Source of the DNA: Pegoplata infirma
Taxonomy: Eukaryota; Arthropoda; Insecta; Diptera; Anthomyiidae
Assembly: GCA_963921195.1 (NCBI GenBank)
Contig: OY992540.1
Coordinates: 18,979,136 to 19,043,135 of the forward strand
Reading direction: 5' to 3'
DNA length: 64,000 bases
Both the position numbers and the translations under genes were made by a program. The stretch's first letter is position 1. Each line of letters begins with the position of its first letter. The notes under the pieces were generated by a model. That model ran no database searches. It was not told where the DNA came from and saw only the letters and a list, made by a program, of their open reading frames with translations. Positions 10,837 to 22,788 of the stretch are shown here, one piece after another.

Positions 10837-12064
10837 TAGGGCGTTTCATCAAAAACTTTTTTTTGGATTTTTGCAACTCTTGAAGCGGAATATGAATTCT
10901 TATGGCCTAAAAGATTTTTGAGATTTTTTTCAGATTTTTCGAATGTCGGGATCAACTCGCTCAAATCGATTTTATCAAAAAAATGAGGTTATGAAACATA
11001 ATTTTTTTTAATTTTTGTTCTCTGGTGCCTTTTTTTAACAAAACCGGATATAATACTTCTAAATGTTGCTAGCCTCCTAAAAAAAATATTCGCGGTCAAA
11101 ATAATAAGTTCAAGGGTCACTAAGATGACCTTTAAAGTAAAAATTCAGAATTTCCCGTGTTCCAACCTTAATAATTTGAGAAATATGCAGTATATTAACG
11201 TAATGATGAATCCGTTAGATAGGTCTTTCTAATACCTTTAATTTAAAACCAAAATGACATTTGTCACTTAAGTAGAAATATTAAAAAACTAAGATAATCT
11301 CATTTTTCCCCCCATTTTACAGAAAATCGAAGGGAATCCATTAGTAGTTTTTTTGTAAAATTGAAATAATAAACTTAAAATAAGTGTTTTTGATTGCAAT
11401 TAGTGTTTCCAAGCCGGAAAACCGGGTTTTTGTCAAACCGGTTTTTTTGACAAAAACCGGTTTTTAGGTTAACCGGCTTGGAAACACTAACTACAATCTA
11501 TAAAAAGTCTTTAAAAGTTATTATTTTAACTTTACAAAAAAAAACTACCTAATGCACCAGTTCAATTTTCGATAAAATGGGGGAGAAAATGAGTTTTTCC
11601 CAGTTTTTTATTTTTTTTAACATTTCTACAAAAGTGACAATAGTCAGATTGGTTTTAAATGAAAGGTGTTTTAAAGACCTATCTAACGGATTCAACATGA
11701 CGTTCATACATAGCTTATTTCTCGAATTATTGAGGTTAAAACGCGGGAAATTCTGAATTTTTACTTTTAAGGTCATCTTAGTGACCCTTGAACTTATAAT
11801 TTTGACCGCGAATATTTTTTTTTAGGAGGCTAGCAACATTTAGAAGTAATGTATCCAGTTTTGTAAAAAAAGGCACCAGGGAAAAAAAATAAAATAAAAT
11901 GATGTTTCATAACCTCATTTTTTGGATAAAATCGATTTGAGCGAGTTGATCCCGACCTTCCAAAAATCTGAAAAAAATCTCAAAATTCTTTTAGGCCATA
12001 AGAATTCATATCCCGCTTCAAGAGTTGCAAAAGTCAAAAAAAAAGTTTTTGATGAAACGCCCTA
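10837..12064. mobile_element. hAT foldback element, 1.2-kb near-complete palindrome, 8-bp TSD
   Basis: Termini TAGGGCGTTTCATCAAAAAC and its exact inverse. The 8-bp TSD ATGTAGGT is perfect (10829-10836 and 12065-12072). Almost the whole element is two inverted arms of roughly 560 bp, e.g. AATATGAATTCTTATGGCC left and GGCCATAAGAATTCATATCC right. The centre holds a nested 89-bp element. No coding capacity. Confidence 0.9.
11401..11489. mobile_element. 89-bp micro-MITE, hAT-like, at the centre of the palindrome
   Basis: TAGTGTTTCCAAGCCGG and its inverse form the ends. ACCGG motifs fill the middle. Flanks ATTGCAAT/ACTACAAT match at 6 of 8 positions, a decayed 8-bp TSD. Confidence 0.65.
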
Positions 12065-12072
12065 ATGTAGGT

Positions 12073-12343
12073 GTATTGAGAGAAATAATATTTTAATCAC
12101 AATGAAGACCTTGGCTTTGGCGTGTTTCCCATAGTCTGGGAACCAACGTCAAAGACTTTGTTGTATTTCAACTTTAAAAACTAATGAAATTTATTACTAG
12201 ACTGTAAGAAACAAAAGTTTCTATATATTCATAATAAAATATGTACCCAATGAGAATTATGTGTGTATTCACATGCTATTCTGTAAATAAACCATTAAAT
12301 ATAAAATTAACTAATTTTTAGAAAAAATGTCCTCATCAGAAAT
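12073..12343. other. Unique intron sequence
   Basis: No repeat boundary or exon recognised. Confidence 0.4.
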
Positions 12344-12671
12344 GTTTTTATACCCTCCAACCATAGTAATGGGGTATACTCACTTTGTCATTCCGTGTGT
12401 AACGCATCGAAAGTATATATTTTATTGATCAGTGATCGAGTCTAAGACATTGTAGCGATGTCCGTCCGTCCATCTGTAGAGGACACGATACAGTCCAAAA
12501 TAAAAGAGCTAGACTTCCGAAGTTTGGCACGAATATGTCTTAGGTTCCTAGGCAGGTTAAGTTCGGAAATGGGCTAAATCGGACCCGGGGGAAAAAAAGT
12601 TTCTCCTTGGAGAACTAAACCAACCTGTAGGTCCCCGTAACGTTTACCAAATTTCAAAAAAAAAAAATGTA
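12344..12671 (+). mobile_element. HINE-like element, type C, 5' part
   Basis: TTTTTATACCCTCCAACCATAG, GGGTATACTCACTTTGTC and GATGTCCGTCCGTCCATCTG match the type C copy at 36167-37754. It is interrupted at 12671 by a TA-flanked MITE, and its 3' end was not recognised beyond it. Confidence 0.7.
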
Positions 12672-13390
12672 CACCCAAAAAATTACATAGTTGTTGATTA
12701 CTATTTTTTCAACTATGTCATAGGTGAAATAACCCCAACTATGCCATAGTTGATGAGACATAGTGGTTGTTAACTATGTTTCTTTCAAATAAACAAATCA
12801 ACTATGGAAAAAGTTACTGACAACGATGTATTTGATAAAAATGTAAAAATAGTAGCTAATAACTATTTAATCGTTGTTTTTATTAAAAATCAGACGTAGT
12901 TGATATTTACTATGTTATACTAGAAATAGTTATTATGAATGACCTATTTTTTAAAATAAAAATGCAATGTTTTGGTTTATATTTATTAAATTGATTTATT
13001 TAAATTACACAATAAAAGTTCGCTTATACCATACCATACGATACATTTCATTTCCATTACATTTCATTTCCATTTTTTTAGATGCGTATTTAAAGTTGGT
13101 TGGATGCAATCAAATTTTTCTTCTTCCGTGGTAATTGATGTGGTCTCTAATAATTGAAAATTATTTATTGTTTCATTCTTTTTTTACATTCTGACACTTT
13201 TCTGTTTGTTTTTTACAATATTAACTTTTGTTCTTTTTGAACTGTTTTCAGTTTCAAACTTTCAAATTTTTAATAAATCGTTGTGATCAACTTTGTCCAC
13301 AGTTGTTATTGATTATAAATAGTTGATTTTAAATTTATTTAAAACAACTATGGATTTTGTTAACTATGCTACTATGAAATTTTTTGGGTG
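12672..13390. mobile_element. MITE with CACCCAAAAAATT termini in a TA target
   Basis: Left CACCCAAAAAATTACATAG, right inverse AAATTTTTTGGGTG. TA at 12670-12671 and 13391-13392. AACTATG/CATAGTT motifs recur along its length. 719 bp, non-coding. TA duplication suggests Tc1/mariner-type mobilisation, not proven. Confidence 0.75.
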
Positions 13391-13494
13391 TAAATTTCGA
13401 TTTGTTAAAAAACAAGGAAAACTGTCAAATATTGCTAAAATGGGAATAACGAGACTTTTCCTATTAATTTAACAAAGTTTTTTTTTGTGTAAAA

Positions 13495-13810
13495 AAAAAA
13501 CTTCTAAGAAAAAGTCTCAGATTCAGAGACATTTTTCGTATAGTGAACTTTTCTATACGAAAAATGTTTCAGATTTTTATAGAAAAATTCTGAGATCCTG
13601 AGTCATTTTTCGTATAAAAAAATTCTTAGGTTCTAACACATTTTTAGTACAGAAAAATTTCTTGTATGAAAAATGTCTCAAATTCTTACAGAAAAATTCT
13701 CAGATTTTGATAAGTTTTTGACTCATTTTTCGTATAGAAAATATTCAGATTATGAAACGTTTTTTGTTAAGACAAATTGTTTGATTCTAAAACATTTTTC
13801 GTAGACGATT
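13495..13810. repeat. Diverged TCTCAGATTCTGAGA / TTTTTCGTATAGAAAAA repeats
   Basis: Several degenerate copies of a unit of about 35-40 bp, with TTCGTATAGAAAA alternating with CTCAGATT. Related to the larger array inside the hAT element at 33.6-35.8 kb. Confidence 0.7.
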
Positions 13811-14191
13811 TTAAATTATAACTCTCTCTTTTTTCTGAAAATGCAATATCAAATCTATTTTCTAAATATCTAAACCAAGTTTAACTGACATCTCAAACAC
13901 TAGGCCTAAGTAAGATGTATAATTACTGTTCCAACGATTGAAAAAAACATAAAAGAGGGTACTTAATGATAAATCAAATTTTTCTTGTCATTACTATATG
14001 ATTTAGTTTATGTCTCTTTAAGGCGTTTCTTTTTTTTTAAATGACACAATTGTTGATGTTTTCCTTGTTGTTTTCTGTATTTTTACAAATCTCATATTAA
14101 TGACTTTTAATGTGTTAACAACTGTTATTCCCATTTTATGTTTCTTTATTCTTACAATATTTTTGTGTTTTCCTTATTTTTGTATTTCCAG

Positions 14192-14307
14192 GTTGATTTA
14201 CGCCACATTGATGAATTAAATGGTACAAATGTCGTTGAAGTTGGTGTGGATTTATCAGAATTTTATACATCTGTAGAATGGGATATATTAGAAGTACCTG
14301 CAGTAAG
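14192..14307 (+). CDS. nAChRalpha: nAChR alpha-type subunit, internal exon (late ligand-binding domain)
   Basis: Internal exon of 116 nt: 38 codons plus two bases, entering in phase 0. It starts after a TTTCCAG acceptor (AG at 14190-14191) and ends before a GTGAGT donor (14308). The peptide begins VDLRHIDELNG and ends SVEWDILEVPAV, then a split Arg codon (AG/A). This is the beta8-beta9 region of an insect nicotinic receptor subunit, just before loop C. Such subunits form pentameric acetylcholine-gated cation channels in neuronal membranes, and this segment sits at the extracellular subunit interface. The match is to the conserved alpha1/alpha3/alpha4 class. I cannot decide between these from memory, so the symbol is generic. 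The preceding exon (loops A, B, Cys-loop) was not found in 1-14191. It is probably further upstream. The exon is intact, with no stop or frameshift. Confidence 0.93.
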
Positions 14308-14937
14308 GTGAGTGAATGAAAAATTAATTAAATTAAATAAAAACTACATATAAAATATCGAATGCCCTACACTGGGACACCATGGGACAGCTAATGGAAC
14401 GGGCTTGTCATGTAAGCACTTTAAGTGCAAGATACAGCCTAATAATATTAAATGGGCGGTAAAAAATTATCTAGCTCCTTCTTCAAAATCATTGAATATT
14501 TTAAAACTTTTTTATATAATTTTGTTTTAATGTTCCCCAAATAAATTGGTACTTTATAAAATGGTACTTAAATAATATTGTACTTTTTGAAGTGACAGTT
14601 TTTAAAAAAAAGTACATTAAAATTGTCTAAAAAAATATGAATTTTTATAAAATCCTACTTAAATCACATGATTCGTTTATTTTTTTTTTTTAATTTGGTA
14701 CTTTAGAAACTAGATATAAAATAGTACTTTTAAAATTGTCATTTAAATTAAATTGTACTTTTCTAAAAATATACATTTAAAAAAAATTAAAATGAATGAT
14801 GAATTCTTAAAATTATTTTTTGGAAATGGTACTTTGTTAAATGGTATGAAATTTTTAATATTTTAGAGGTTTTTTTGTATTTTTTTTTTTTTTTTTTAAA
14901 TGCTGCATAAATAAATTGGTACTTTCTAAAATAGTAC
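14308..14937. other. Start of the large intron; GGTACTTT-rich sequence
   Basis: After the GTGAGT donor, scattered AAATGGTACTTT motifs appear from about 14545 on. No exon or bounded element otherwise. Confidence 0.5.
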
Positions 14938-14940
14938 TTA

Positions 14941-15536
14941 CAAGGGACGTCTCCCTAGTGTCACCCGCGGATCTTTATGGAATTGGTTTTATTTTGTAGA
15001 TCAGAAAAAATAAAGGGACACTTTTTTTTTTTGCGGCCCAAATTCATATTGAGAGGGTAAAGAAGGGGGGAAGACAAGGCCATTTTTCAGTTTTTTTTTT
15101 TCGTTTATCTCCCATATTATGCAAAGAAACGTAGTCATGTTACATACCAAATGAAAGGTCTTTGGAAAACCTATCTACGTGTGCTAAGAACGTGTCCAAA
15201 CATGCACAACTTTTTGTCATATAGGGTAAAATACCAAAATTTTAGGACATTTTTGTTAATAAGTCGAAAAATATTAACTTCTTTGGACAGTTGTTAGCAC
15301 ACGAGATAGGTATTTTCAATACCTTTAATCTGATACCACACATGCCTATATTAATTTTGTTTAAATAGGCGTAAATCGTAAAAAACTGAAAAAGGTAAAT
15401 TTCCCTCCATACAAATCGACCCCCCTAAAATGAGTTTGGGCCGCTAAAAAAAATACGTGTCGAATTAATTTTCGTTCTTCACAACATATCCAAATTTCAC
15501 GAAGATCGGAGGGTGACACCTGGGAGCCTTCCCTTG
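14941..15536. mobile_element. PIF/Harbinger-like foldback MITE, TTA TSD
   Basis: Left CAAGGGACGTCTCCC, right inverse GGGAGCCTTCCCTTG. TTA at 14938-14940 and 15537-15539. The long arms share AACCTATCTACGTGTGCTAAG-type sequence with 29562-30159. A 3-bp TWA duplication is typical of PIF/Harbinger; no transposase is present. Confidence 0.8.
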
Positions 15537-15579
15537 TTAGTTTAAATTGATTTTTTTTTTTTGAAAATCCACTTTTTAA

Positions 15580-17310
15580 GATAATGACATACTCATTCAT
15601 CGTCGACCAGCCCTAACCACTGAAGCTAGAGACTTTAAATTTTGGCTGTTGGTTAAACTACCGGGAAAAAGATCCACAAAGGCTAAATTTTTTCGTTGTT
15701 TATTCTAAGGAGGTAAAAAGGGTAAAAAGTGTACTCTTGGTACTTTTTATCTTTTCTGAAATAATGATCCTAGAAACTTAAAATTTGGAATGTAAGTTCA
15801 CCTCCCGAAATATAGACCTACTATAGTTGAGGTTTTGCCAATAATAACTCTAGGGTTAAAATGTGTAATTTTTTTGGTACTTTTTTTATTTCCTAAAATA
15901 ATTCTAAGGGGGTAAAAAAGGTAAAAAAGTGTACTTTTGGTACTTTTAATAATTCTAAAATAATGGTCGTAGAAACTTGAAATTTGGAATGTACGATCCT
16001 TTGGTAAAAAAACATTTGGAAAAGTACTTTTTAAAAAAGGTACTTTCTATAATTCTAAAATAATGGTCGTAGAAACTTGATATTTGGAATTTAAGATCTT
16101 TCATGGAAAAAAAAACATTCCGGAAAAGTACTTGTTTGAAATTCCATTTCTAAGGGTAATGGTAAAAAGAGGACTATTGGTACTTTTTATATTTCCTGAA
16201 ATAATGGTCCCAGAAACTTTTTCCGTTTTAAAGCGGTGGGGGGGAGGGTAAAAAAATTGAGTTTTTGATACGTTTTTAAATTTTCTTAAAAAATAATGAT
16301 CTTACCGACTTGAAATTTGGGATGTAGTATCCTTCGGTGAAATGAACATTCTGGAAAAAGTGCTTTTTGAAATTTCGTTTCTTATGGAGGTAAATAATGA
16401 TCCTAAAAGGTAAAAAAGTGTTCTAAATACAGTACTTTTTTAAAATTCAGTTTTGAACTTTTGGCACTTTTTACATTTCAGAAAAAAAATGGTCCCCGAA
16501 ACCTGAAATTGGTATGTTTGGTTAGGTTAGGGTGGCGGTGCCAGATGGCACTCCGCATAGACCAATTGGTCCAAAGCGATACCACAAAACTTTTTCCGCT
16601 TATCGATGTGAACTAAATATATTGACCTTCATTGCGTAATTAGTATGTAATCTTTGGTAAAAAAAAAATATTCTGGAAAAAATACTTTTTGGAAATTCCG
16701 TTTCTAATGGAGACAAAAGGGGTAAAAAGTGTACTTTGTCAATTTTTATATATCCTGACATAATGGTTCTAAAAACTTGAAATTTGAAATACAGGATCCA
16801 TCGGTGAAAAAAAAAAAAAAAATCTGGAAAAAGTACATTTTGGAAATTTCCTTTTTTAGTGGGTATTCTTATATTTTCAGAAAAAATTGGAATACATACA
16901 TATGTAAATAAAACGTCCTGGAGAAAGTACTATTTGAAAATTTTGGTTTTTAGCGAGATTTAAAAGAGTACTTCTGGTACTTTTAATACCAGTCTTAAAA
17001 TTTAAAATGTAGTATCCTTTGGTAAAAAAAAAACATTCCGGGTAAAGTACTTTTTGGAAATTCCGTTTCTAAATTGGTAGAAAAGTGTGATTTTGGTACC
17101 TATTTAAATAATGAAATAATGATTCTAAAAACTTTAAATTTTTAATGGAGGATCCTCCGGTAAAAAAATATTCTGGAAATGGTACTTTTTGGAAATTTCG
17201 TACAGCACCAAAAGTACATTTTATTACCACGGTTAGTGTAATAAAATGTACGCTTGGTGTTCTTTAAGTACTTTTTATAATTCCTAAAATAACGTTTCTT
17301 GGCAATTGAA
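15580..17310. mobile_element. Diverged Helitron-interior-like repeats (GGTACTTTTT arrays)
   Basis: CATTCATCGTCGACCAGCCC, then ACTGAAGCTAGAGACTT, is homologous to 45720-45765 in the Helitron at 45668-49934. About ten degenerate units follow, each with GGTAAAAAGTGTACTTTTGG, CCTGAAATAATGGTC and ACTTGAAATTTGGAATGTA. No Helitron termini were found here, so it is an old, truncated or independently captured copy. A short SINE-like fragment (16514-16606) interrupts it. Confidence 0.65.
16514..16606. mobile_element. Possible short SINE-like fragment
   Basis: GGTTAGGTTAGGGTGGCGGT, then CCAATTGGTCCAAAGCGATACC, has higher GC than its surroundings. It resembles dispersed short retroposon fragments seen in fly genomes. 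Identification is from impression only. Confidence 0.3.
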
Positions 17311-17312
17311 AA

Positions 17313-19176
17313 AAACAAGTAAAAAAGTTAAATTCGGCTTTACCGAATGTATTTATACCCCCTACAATATACTAAAATATTGTGTTCAAAAAAAAATGTT
17401 TTGGGAAAAAAAAATTACGCGGAAAAGGTTTTTTGCTGAAAAAAAAATTCCGCGAAATTTTTTTTTAATAGATTTGTACTTGTAAAAATTCTATTCTGTG
17501 CCCAATTCTGTTCACTTATGCCAACCAGCAGACAATTTAAAGCATTTTGTATTTTTAGGTTATGTAGAATATACCAACATTTTCGAGGTGTTCTTTCATT
17601 TTAGTTCATAACTTTTGAACCGCTGAACAGATTTCGTTCAAATGCAATATAAAACTACTTAGGACAACAACAAGTAACTTTTCTAAGTCTCAGTCATATA
17701 CGTTTAATACTTTGGCCGTGATTACCATTTTCACAGATGTACAGACGGACAGAGAGACGGAGTCGCCAGAATGTCTTAGAATCGATCACAGATCAATAAT
17801 ATATGGGGCATTCCATGTCAAATCGGACACTTTGAAAATTTTTTTTTTTTAGATGTTCCCAATTTGTTTACAGTTTTTAGTACCCTTCGAAAACTCCTTC
17901 GTGGTAAATTTTCAGATTTTTTTGATGACCCGTTCAAAAGATATCGAATTTTTAAAAATTGGTAGTTTGTTCCTTTACTCAATCTTCTTTTACTCATAAC
18001 TTCTTCAATAATGGTACAAATTTCCAATTTTTTTTTTTCAAAATTTTTGTTTGTTTACGTACTTTTAAAAAAAAAATCCAAAAAATTCTTAAAAGCGCTC
18101 TAATATGCGATTTTTTAAGTTTTAAAATTTAAATCTCATTTTTAAAAATGTTTGTACTCTTCGTATACATTTTTTTGTGTAAAACTTCTATCGATTCTAG
18201 GTAGGTTTGTTTTATAAAAATGTTGTAGGGTAAAAATAAATGGTGGTCGGTCTAAATGACCCCTCTCGGACGCACCATTGGACCGGTAGAAGCTGATTAA
18301 ATAAAACAAATTTACATATTAGAGATAGAGGGTAGGTGTGTCAGAGAAAATGTTTGTGTCAAAAAAATATTGTAGGTCAGTCATACATTTTGTTGCTCTA
18401 AGGGTACTATTAGGGCAGTTAGAGCGGTTGGAGCAAATTTAAAAAAATATCGTTTTGTGGGAGCCCCCTTAGAAATTGTAGATAGGGTATTAGTTTGTTC
18501 CAAAGAAATATTAATACTTAAAAATTAATGGGGGTCGGTCTTATAAAAAACACCTCTATGACGCACCATTGGAGCAGTAGAAATGATTTTAAGATTGGAA
18601 AATTACAATAAAATTTTTTCAAAAAATTTTAAAAAACAGTAATAATCGTTATCCCACGATCCTCCTGGGCAACAAATTTGTAGAATCGATAGAAGTTTTA
18701 CACAAAAAAAATATAATCGAAGAGTACAAACATTTTTAAAAATGAGATTTAAATTTTAAAACTTAAAAATCGCATATTAGAGCGCTTTTAAGAATTTTTT
18801 GGATTTTTTTTTTAAAGTATGTAAAATAACAAAAATTTTGATAAAAAAAATTTAAATTTGGACCATTATTGAAGAAGTTATGAGTAAAAGAAGTTTGAGT
18901 AAAGGAACAAACTACCAATTTTTAAAAATTCGATGTCTTTTGAACGGGTCATCAAAAAAATCTGAAAATGTACCACGAAGGAGTTTTTCAAGGGTACTAA
19001 AAACTGTAAACAAATTGGGAAAATCTAAAAAATAAAATTTTAAAAGTGTCCGATTTGATATGGAATGCCCCATATATACTTTATGGGGTCCCCGACCGAT
19101 ATTTCGATAAGTTACAGACAGAATGACAAACTTATATACACCCTCTATCACTAATTGTAAGTGGAGGGTATAAAAA
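17313..19176 (-). mobile_element. HINE-like element, type B, split by a family I foldback
   Basis: The inverted 3' end AACAAGTAAAAAAGTTAAATTCG (hairpin ATTCGGCTTTACCGAAT) is at 17313, and the inverted 5' end GTGGAGGGTATAAAAA at 19161-19176. The GGAC tract has decayed (ACGGACAGAGAGACGG). The (TA)n region before GATCAATAATATA receives the foldback 17804-19072. The element resumes with TATATACTTTATGGGGTC. Confidence 0.8.
17804..19072. mobile_element. Complete family I foldback element
   Basis: Left end TGGGGCATTCCATGTCAAAT, right end the inverse. TA flanks both sides inside the HINE's TA-rich stretch. Arms of about 420 bp (AGTACCCTTCGAAAACTCC left, AAGGGTACTAAAAACTG right) surround a centre of CACCATTGGACCGGTAGAAG sequence. 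Members or pieces of the family occur at 2.0-6.3, 42.9-43.8, 52.9-54.4 and 56.8-58.2 kb. Superfamily not assigned. Confidence 0.85.
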
Positions 19177-19204
19177 CATAAAAAACGTACTTTTTGTAAA
19201 TTCC

Positions 19205-19616
19205 ATTTCTAAGTGCATTAAAAAAAACCTTGTAAAATTACAAGAAAAGTTTGTAACTTTTTTTTTGCTACCTCCTATTTGACAAGAATTCCTTGTAATT
19301 TTACAAGGTTTTTACCAATAATTTTGTAATTTTACAAGCTTTTTACCAAGAAAATTGTAAATTTATAATATTTTGACGTGATTAAACTTACAAGGAGGTA
19401 TCGTAGCCTTACTAGAATTTTTGCTACCTCCTATTTGAAGAGAATTCCTAGTAAAAATTACAAGCTTTTTTGTATTTTTACAAATTTTTTACCAATAAAA
19501 TTGTAAATTTACTAATTTTTCTGGCACAATAAAACTTACAAGGAATTCTCGTGAAATTACTAGATTTTTTTTTTAAACCTTGGAAATTTTTAAAATTGCA
19601 AAAAAAAATTGTAAAA
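19205..19616. mobile_element. CTTGTAAAATTACAAG-rich MITE fragment
   Basis: Contains CCTTGTAAAATTACAAG and AGTAACTTTTTTTTGCTACC-like units homologous to the MITE at 39627-40122. A PIF-like element enters it at 19620 and it resumes near 20666. Confidence 0.6.
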
Positions 19617-19619
19617 TTA

Positions 19620-20665
19620 CACTGTGCAACAAATTTTGGGTCATCGCATTGAGCCTCAATGGCTTCAACGCCATATGAAAGTAGACCATCAAGTGAACAA
19701 AATCACCAAAGGGTTTTGCAAAGTCAGTTCGGATTTCTTTTTTATAGCCCACTGAAGTTTTTATATTTTTATCAAAGGCGTTTGGAATATGTCAAAAATA
19801 CTATAAAAAGAACACATCTGAGCTTCAAAATATGATTTGAAGACATCAAATGTGAAAAAGTGAAATTTTATGGCGGTTTTTTTTGAATACTTTAAAATTT
19901 TTAAGCATTTTCTATATGCTGGACGAACTTTCTGTCTTAGACGTGCCCTAGTAAAATTTGATGCAGAAAATATTTGTAAAACGTGTTAACCCTTTAACTG
20001 CCTTTTTTATAGACTTTTTTGTATTTCTTATAAAAAAGGACAAAAATGTCCCTTTAAAACGTGAGCTTGAGGGTTAATTTAGTCAAAGAAAAGAATCATC
20101 GTTAAATTTTATAAAACAGATCAGAACATCATTTTTTGCTCAAAAGTATATTTGCACGGTTTATTGTCAATATTTTTTAACACTGCTTTGGTAAAAAAAA
20201 AATAACAAACATTGATTATTTATACTTGACCCATTTCAAGCACTTTGCGCATGTCGCACAAACTTTGAACATTTGACAACCCTAGTGAAATTTTATGAGG
20301 AAAATATTTGTAGAACATTTTAACCCTCTGAATGGACGTTTTATTAGACTTCTGTGTTTAGTTTTTGAAAAAGGACTAAAATGACCCCTTAAAATGGCAG
20401 TTAAAGGGTTAAAACGTTCTAAAAAAAGAACCGCCATAAAATTTCACTGAAAACATCAAATCATGTTTTGAAGCTCAGATGTGTTCTTATTATAGTGTTT
20501 TTGACGTTTTCCAAACGCCTTTGATAAAAATATAAAAACTTCAGTGGGCTATAAAAAAGAAATCCGAACTGACTTTACAAAACCCTTTGGTGATTTTGTT
20601 CACTTGATGGTCTACTTTCATATGGCGTTGAAGCCATTGAGGCTCATTTTTCTTGTTGCACAGTG
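19620..20665. mobile_element. PIF/Harbinger-like foldback with CACTGTGCAAC ends, TTA TSD
   Basis: Left CACTGTGCAACAAATTTTGG, right TTCTTGTTGCACAGTG. TTA at 19617-19619 and 20666-20668. The arms carry inverse copies of ATTGAGCCTCAATGGCTTC, ATATGAAAGTAGACCATC and AGTCAGTTCGGATTTC. 1046 bp, non-coding. It shares its terminal CACTGTGC with 40990-43846. Confidence 0.82.
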
Positions 20666-20699
20666 TTACAAAAGAAAATTGTAAATTCCGATCGAAAAT

Positions 20700-21890
20700 T
20701 TTAACATGATAATGTTTTAAGGCTGGTGTCTAATTTTAATGTTTTTAGGCTGGTGTCTAATTTTAAAAAAGTTGCAGGACGCCACCTCAGTTTGAATATA
20801 TACGGTAACAATTAAGGAAAAAGAAAACAAGAATTACTATTTTCAATTTCTTAAAACCAAAAATTTTAATAACTTGGGTTCGTAACTTGGATAATAGTTC
20901 ACCTCGTGGTGGATAAACCCGTTTTTCACCAGCTGGTGAATAAAAAGTAACATAATAATTTTTCAAAAAAAAAAAATGTTTCATAAAATTTTTTTTTTTT
21001 TTCATCATTTTTCTCCATCAAATTTTTTTTATAATTTTTTTTTTTTCATCAAACTTTTTTTTTCATAAAATTTTTTTTTAATCAAACGTTTTTTTCATAA
21101 TTTTTTATTTTTCATAATTTTTTTTTCATTATTTTTTTTTTATAAAATTTTTTTTTTTTTTTAATTTTTTTTTTCATCAAATTTTTTGTTCATCAAATTT
21201 TTTTTTTCATCAATTTTTTTTTCATCAATTTTTTTTTCATAAATTTTTTTTTGATTAATTTTTTTTTTCATCAAAATTTTATTTTAATAAATTTTTTTTA
21301 TTCATATTTTTTTCATCAAATTTTTTATTATCAATTTTTTTCTCACCAAAAAACTTTTTTTTTCATATTTTTGTTTCATCAATTTTTTTAAATCAAAAAA
21401 TTTTTCTTTTCATCAAAAAAATTCATCAAAAAATTTTTTTCATCAAAATTTTTTTCACCAAAAATTTTGGGTTTATTAAATTTTTCTTAACATAATTTTG
21501 TTTTTCGTGAAAAAAAATCATTTGTTTTACCAAACCTACTTTTTCACCTAGTCTAAGCTTTTCGCATAAAAATTTTCCATTTGTTTATCAAATGTACATA
21601 AAACAAGTGAGAGTGTTATATTCTTTGGTGCCGAATCTTTTATACTCTCCAAAATGTAAAAACACTTTTTTGCGCTTATTTTTGCACTCACTTGCGAAAT
21701 GTACAGCTCTTTTGGTTTTTTAATGGGGTCCTCGACTGATATTTCAATTCGTTTTGCATGGAATAGCAAAGTAATATAACATTATTTTTTCTGAAAAAAC
21801 TTTGCTTTGGCAAGTACACCCAAATCTTCCGCAAAACATTATCATGATTTAATGTTTTGGGCAAGAGTAAAAAATTCGCAGGCATTTTTA
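20700..21890. mobile_element. Second copy of the dispersed block (uninterrupted)
   Basis: Collinear with 7738-10664 without its two insertions. A short tandem duplication of AATGTTTTAAGGCTGGTGTC lies at its left end (20710-20770). T-run/CATCAA low complexity occupies 20970-21460. No 54-bp direct repeat was seen here. Confidence 0.7.
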
Positions 21891-22788
21891 GCGTAGGTAC
21901 TTAAATCAAACGATTTTTTAAACAATATTTTTTTTAAATTGTAACTTTGCTTCCAAAATAATTTCGCCCAGTGTACCAAGGCATACAAGAAAGCTAATTT
22001 ACAAACAGCTACTGCATTAGTGCATTTTTGATTTAAATTAAAAAAAAATTCCTTTTTAAATCTAAAAAAATACAAGAACAACTAAATAAATTGTTGAACT
22101 AATTCATTTAACTAACTTCATCCTTTCTAAAGAACAAAAAAAAAATAGTAAAAATAGCCTAGTTTTTTGGCAAAACATATTTTTTACACTTTGTTTTTTA
22201 ACAGTTTTTGTTTTTTTTTTTTTTTGTTTAAAGAAATATTTATGTACATTCATATAAAAAAATATATTCTGGAGGCTGATCATCTTTTGAAATTTTTGGC
22301 AGCAAAAATCTGTAACTGCCACGTATTTCAATTTTTTTAGTAAAGACTGAAAGGAAAAAACAAAACAGTCAGTTGTAGTTAAGTCAGTCACTCACTCAGT
22401 TAGTCAGTTTCGCTTGTGCTGCTGCTTGCTACTGAATTTGCTGTAGTTAAAACTGTTTTCTGTTATTTTCCACGACAATTAGTTGATGTGTCACGTAGTT
22501 GCCATCATTTATGCTTGACGCTATAGATAATCTAGCTTCCGTTGTGTTCGTATTTACTTCCGTTTTATTCCTGAGTTTCAGTTTTTTTTTGTATTTATTG
22601 TAGATATGAAACATTTTTCTGTGTTTTTCGTTACATGTTTTCGCCTGGAACGATAAAAGGCATTAAACTATAAAGCAACGATGGGATTTCTTAAAATATT
22701 TAGTTAAATTTTTGTTGTTTTATTTTAAGTGATTGACTAGAAATACAATTGATATAAAAATTTTATTTTTAAAATCAAATTTGTTAAA
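21891..22788. other. Intron sequence, partly unique
   Basis: Contains poly-T/poly-A runs and a GC-richer patch at 22370-22560 (GTCAGTCACTCACTCAGTTA, GTGCTGCTGCTTGCTACTG). The patch does not look repetitive and could be unique intronic or regulatory DNA. No exon was recognised. Confidence 0.4.

Noticed and set aside
1..14191. Upstream nAChR exons (Cys-loop, loops A and B)
   Set aside because: No sequence encoding WLPDIVLYNNADG-like or WKPPAIYKSSC-like peptides was seen on the + strand. Assumed upstream of the window.
16514..16527. TTAGG telomere-type repeat
   Set aside because: Only two GGTTA units, no array. Not telomeric.
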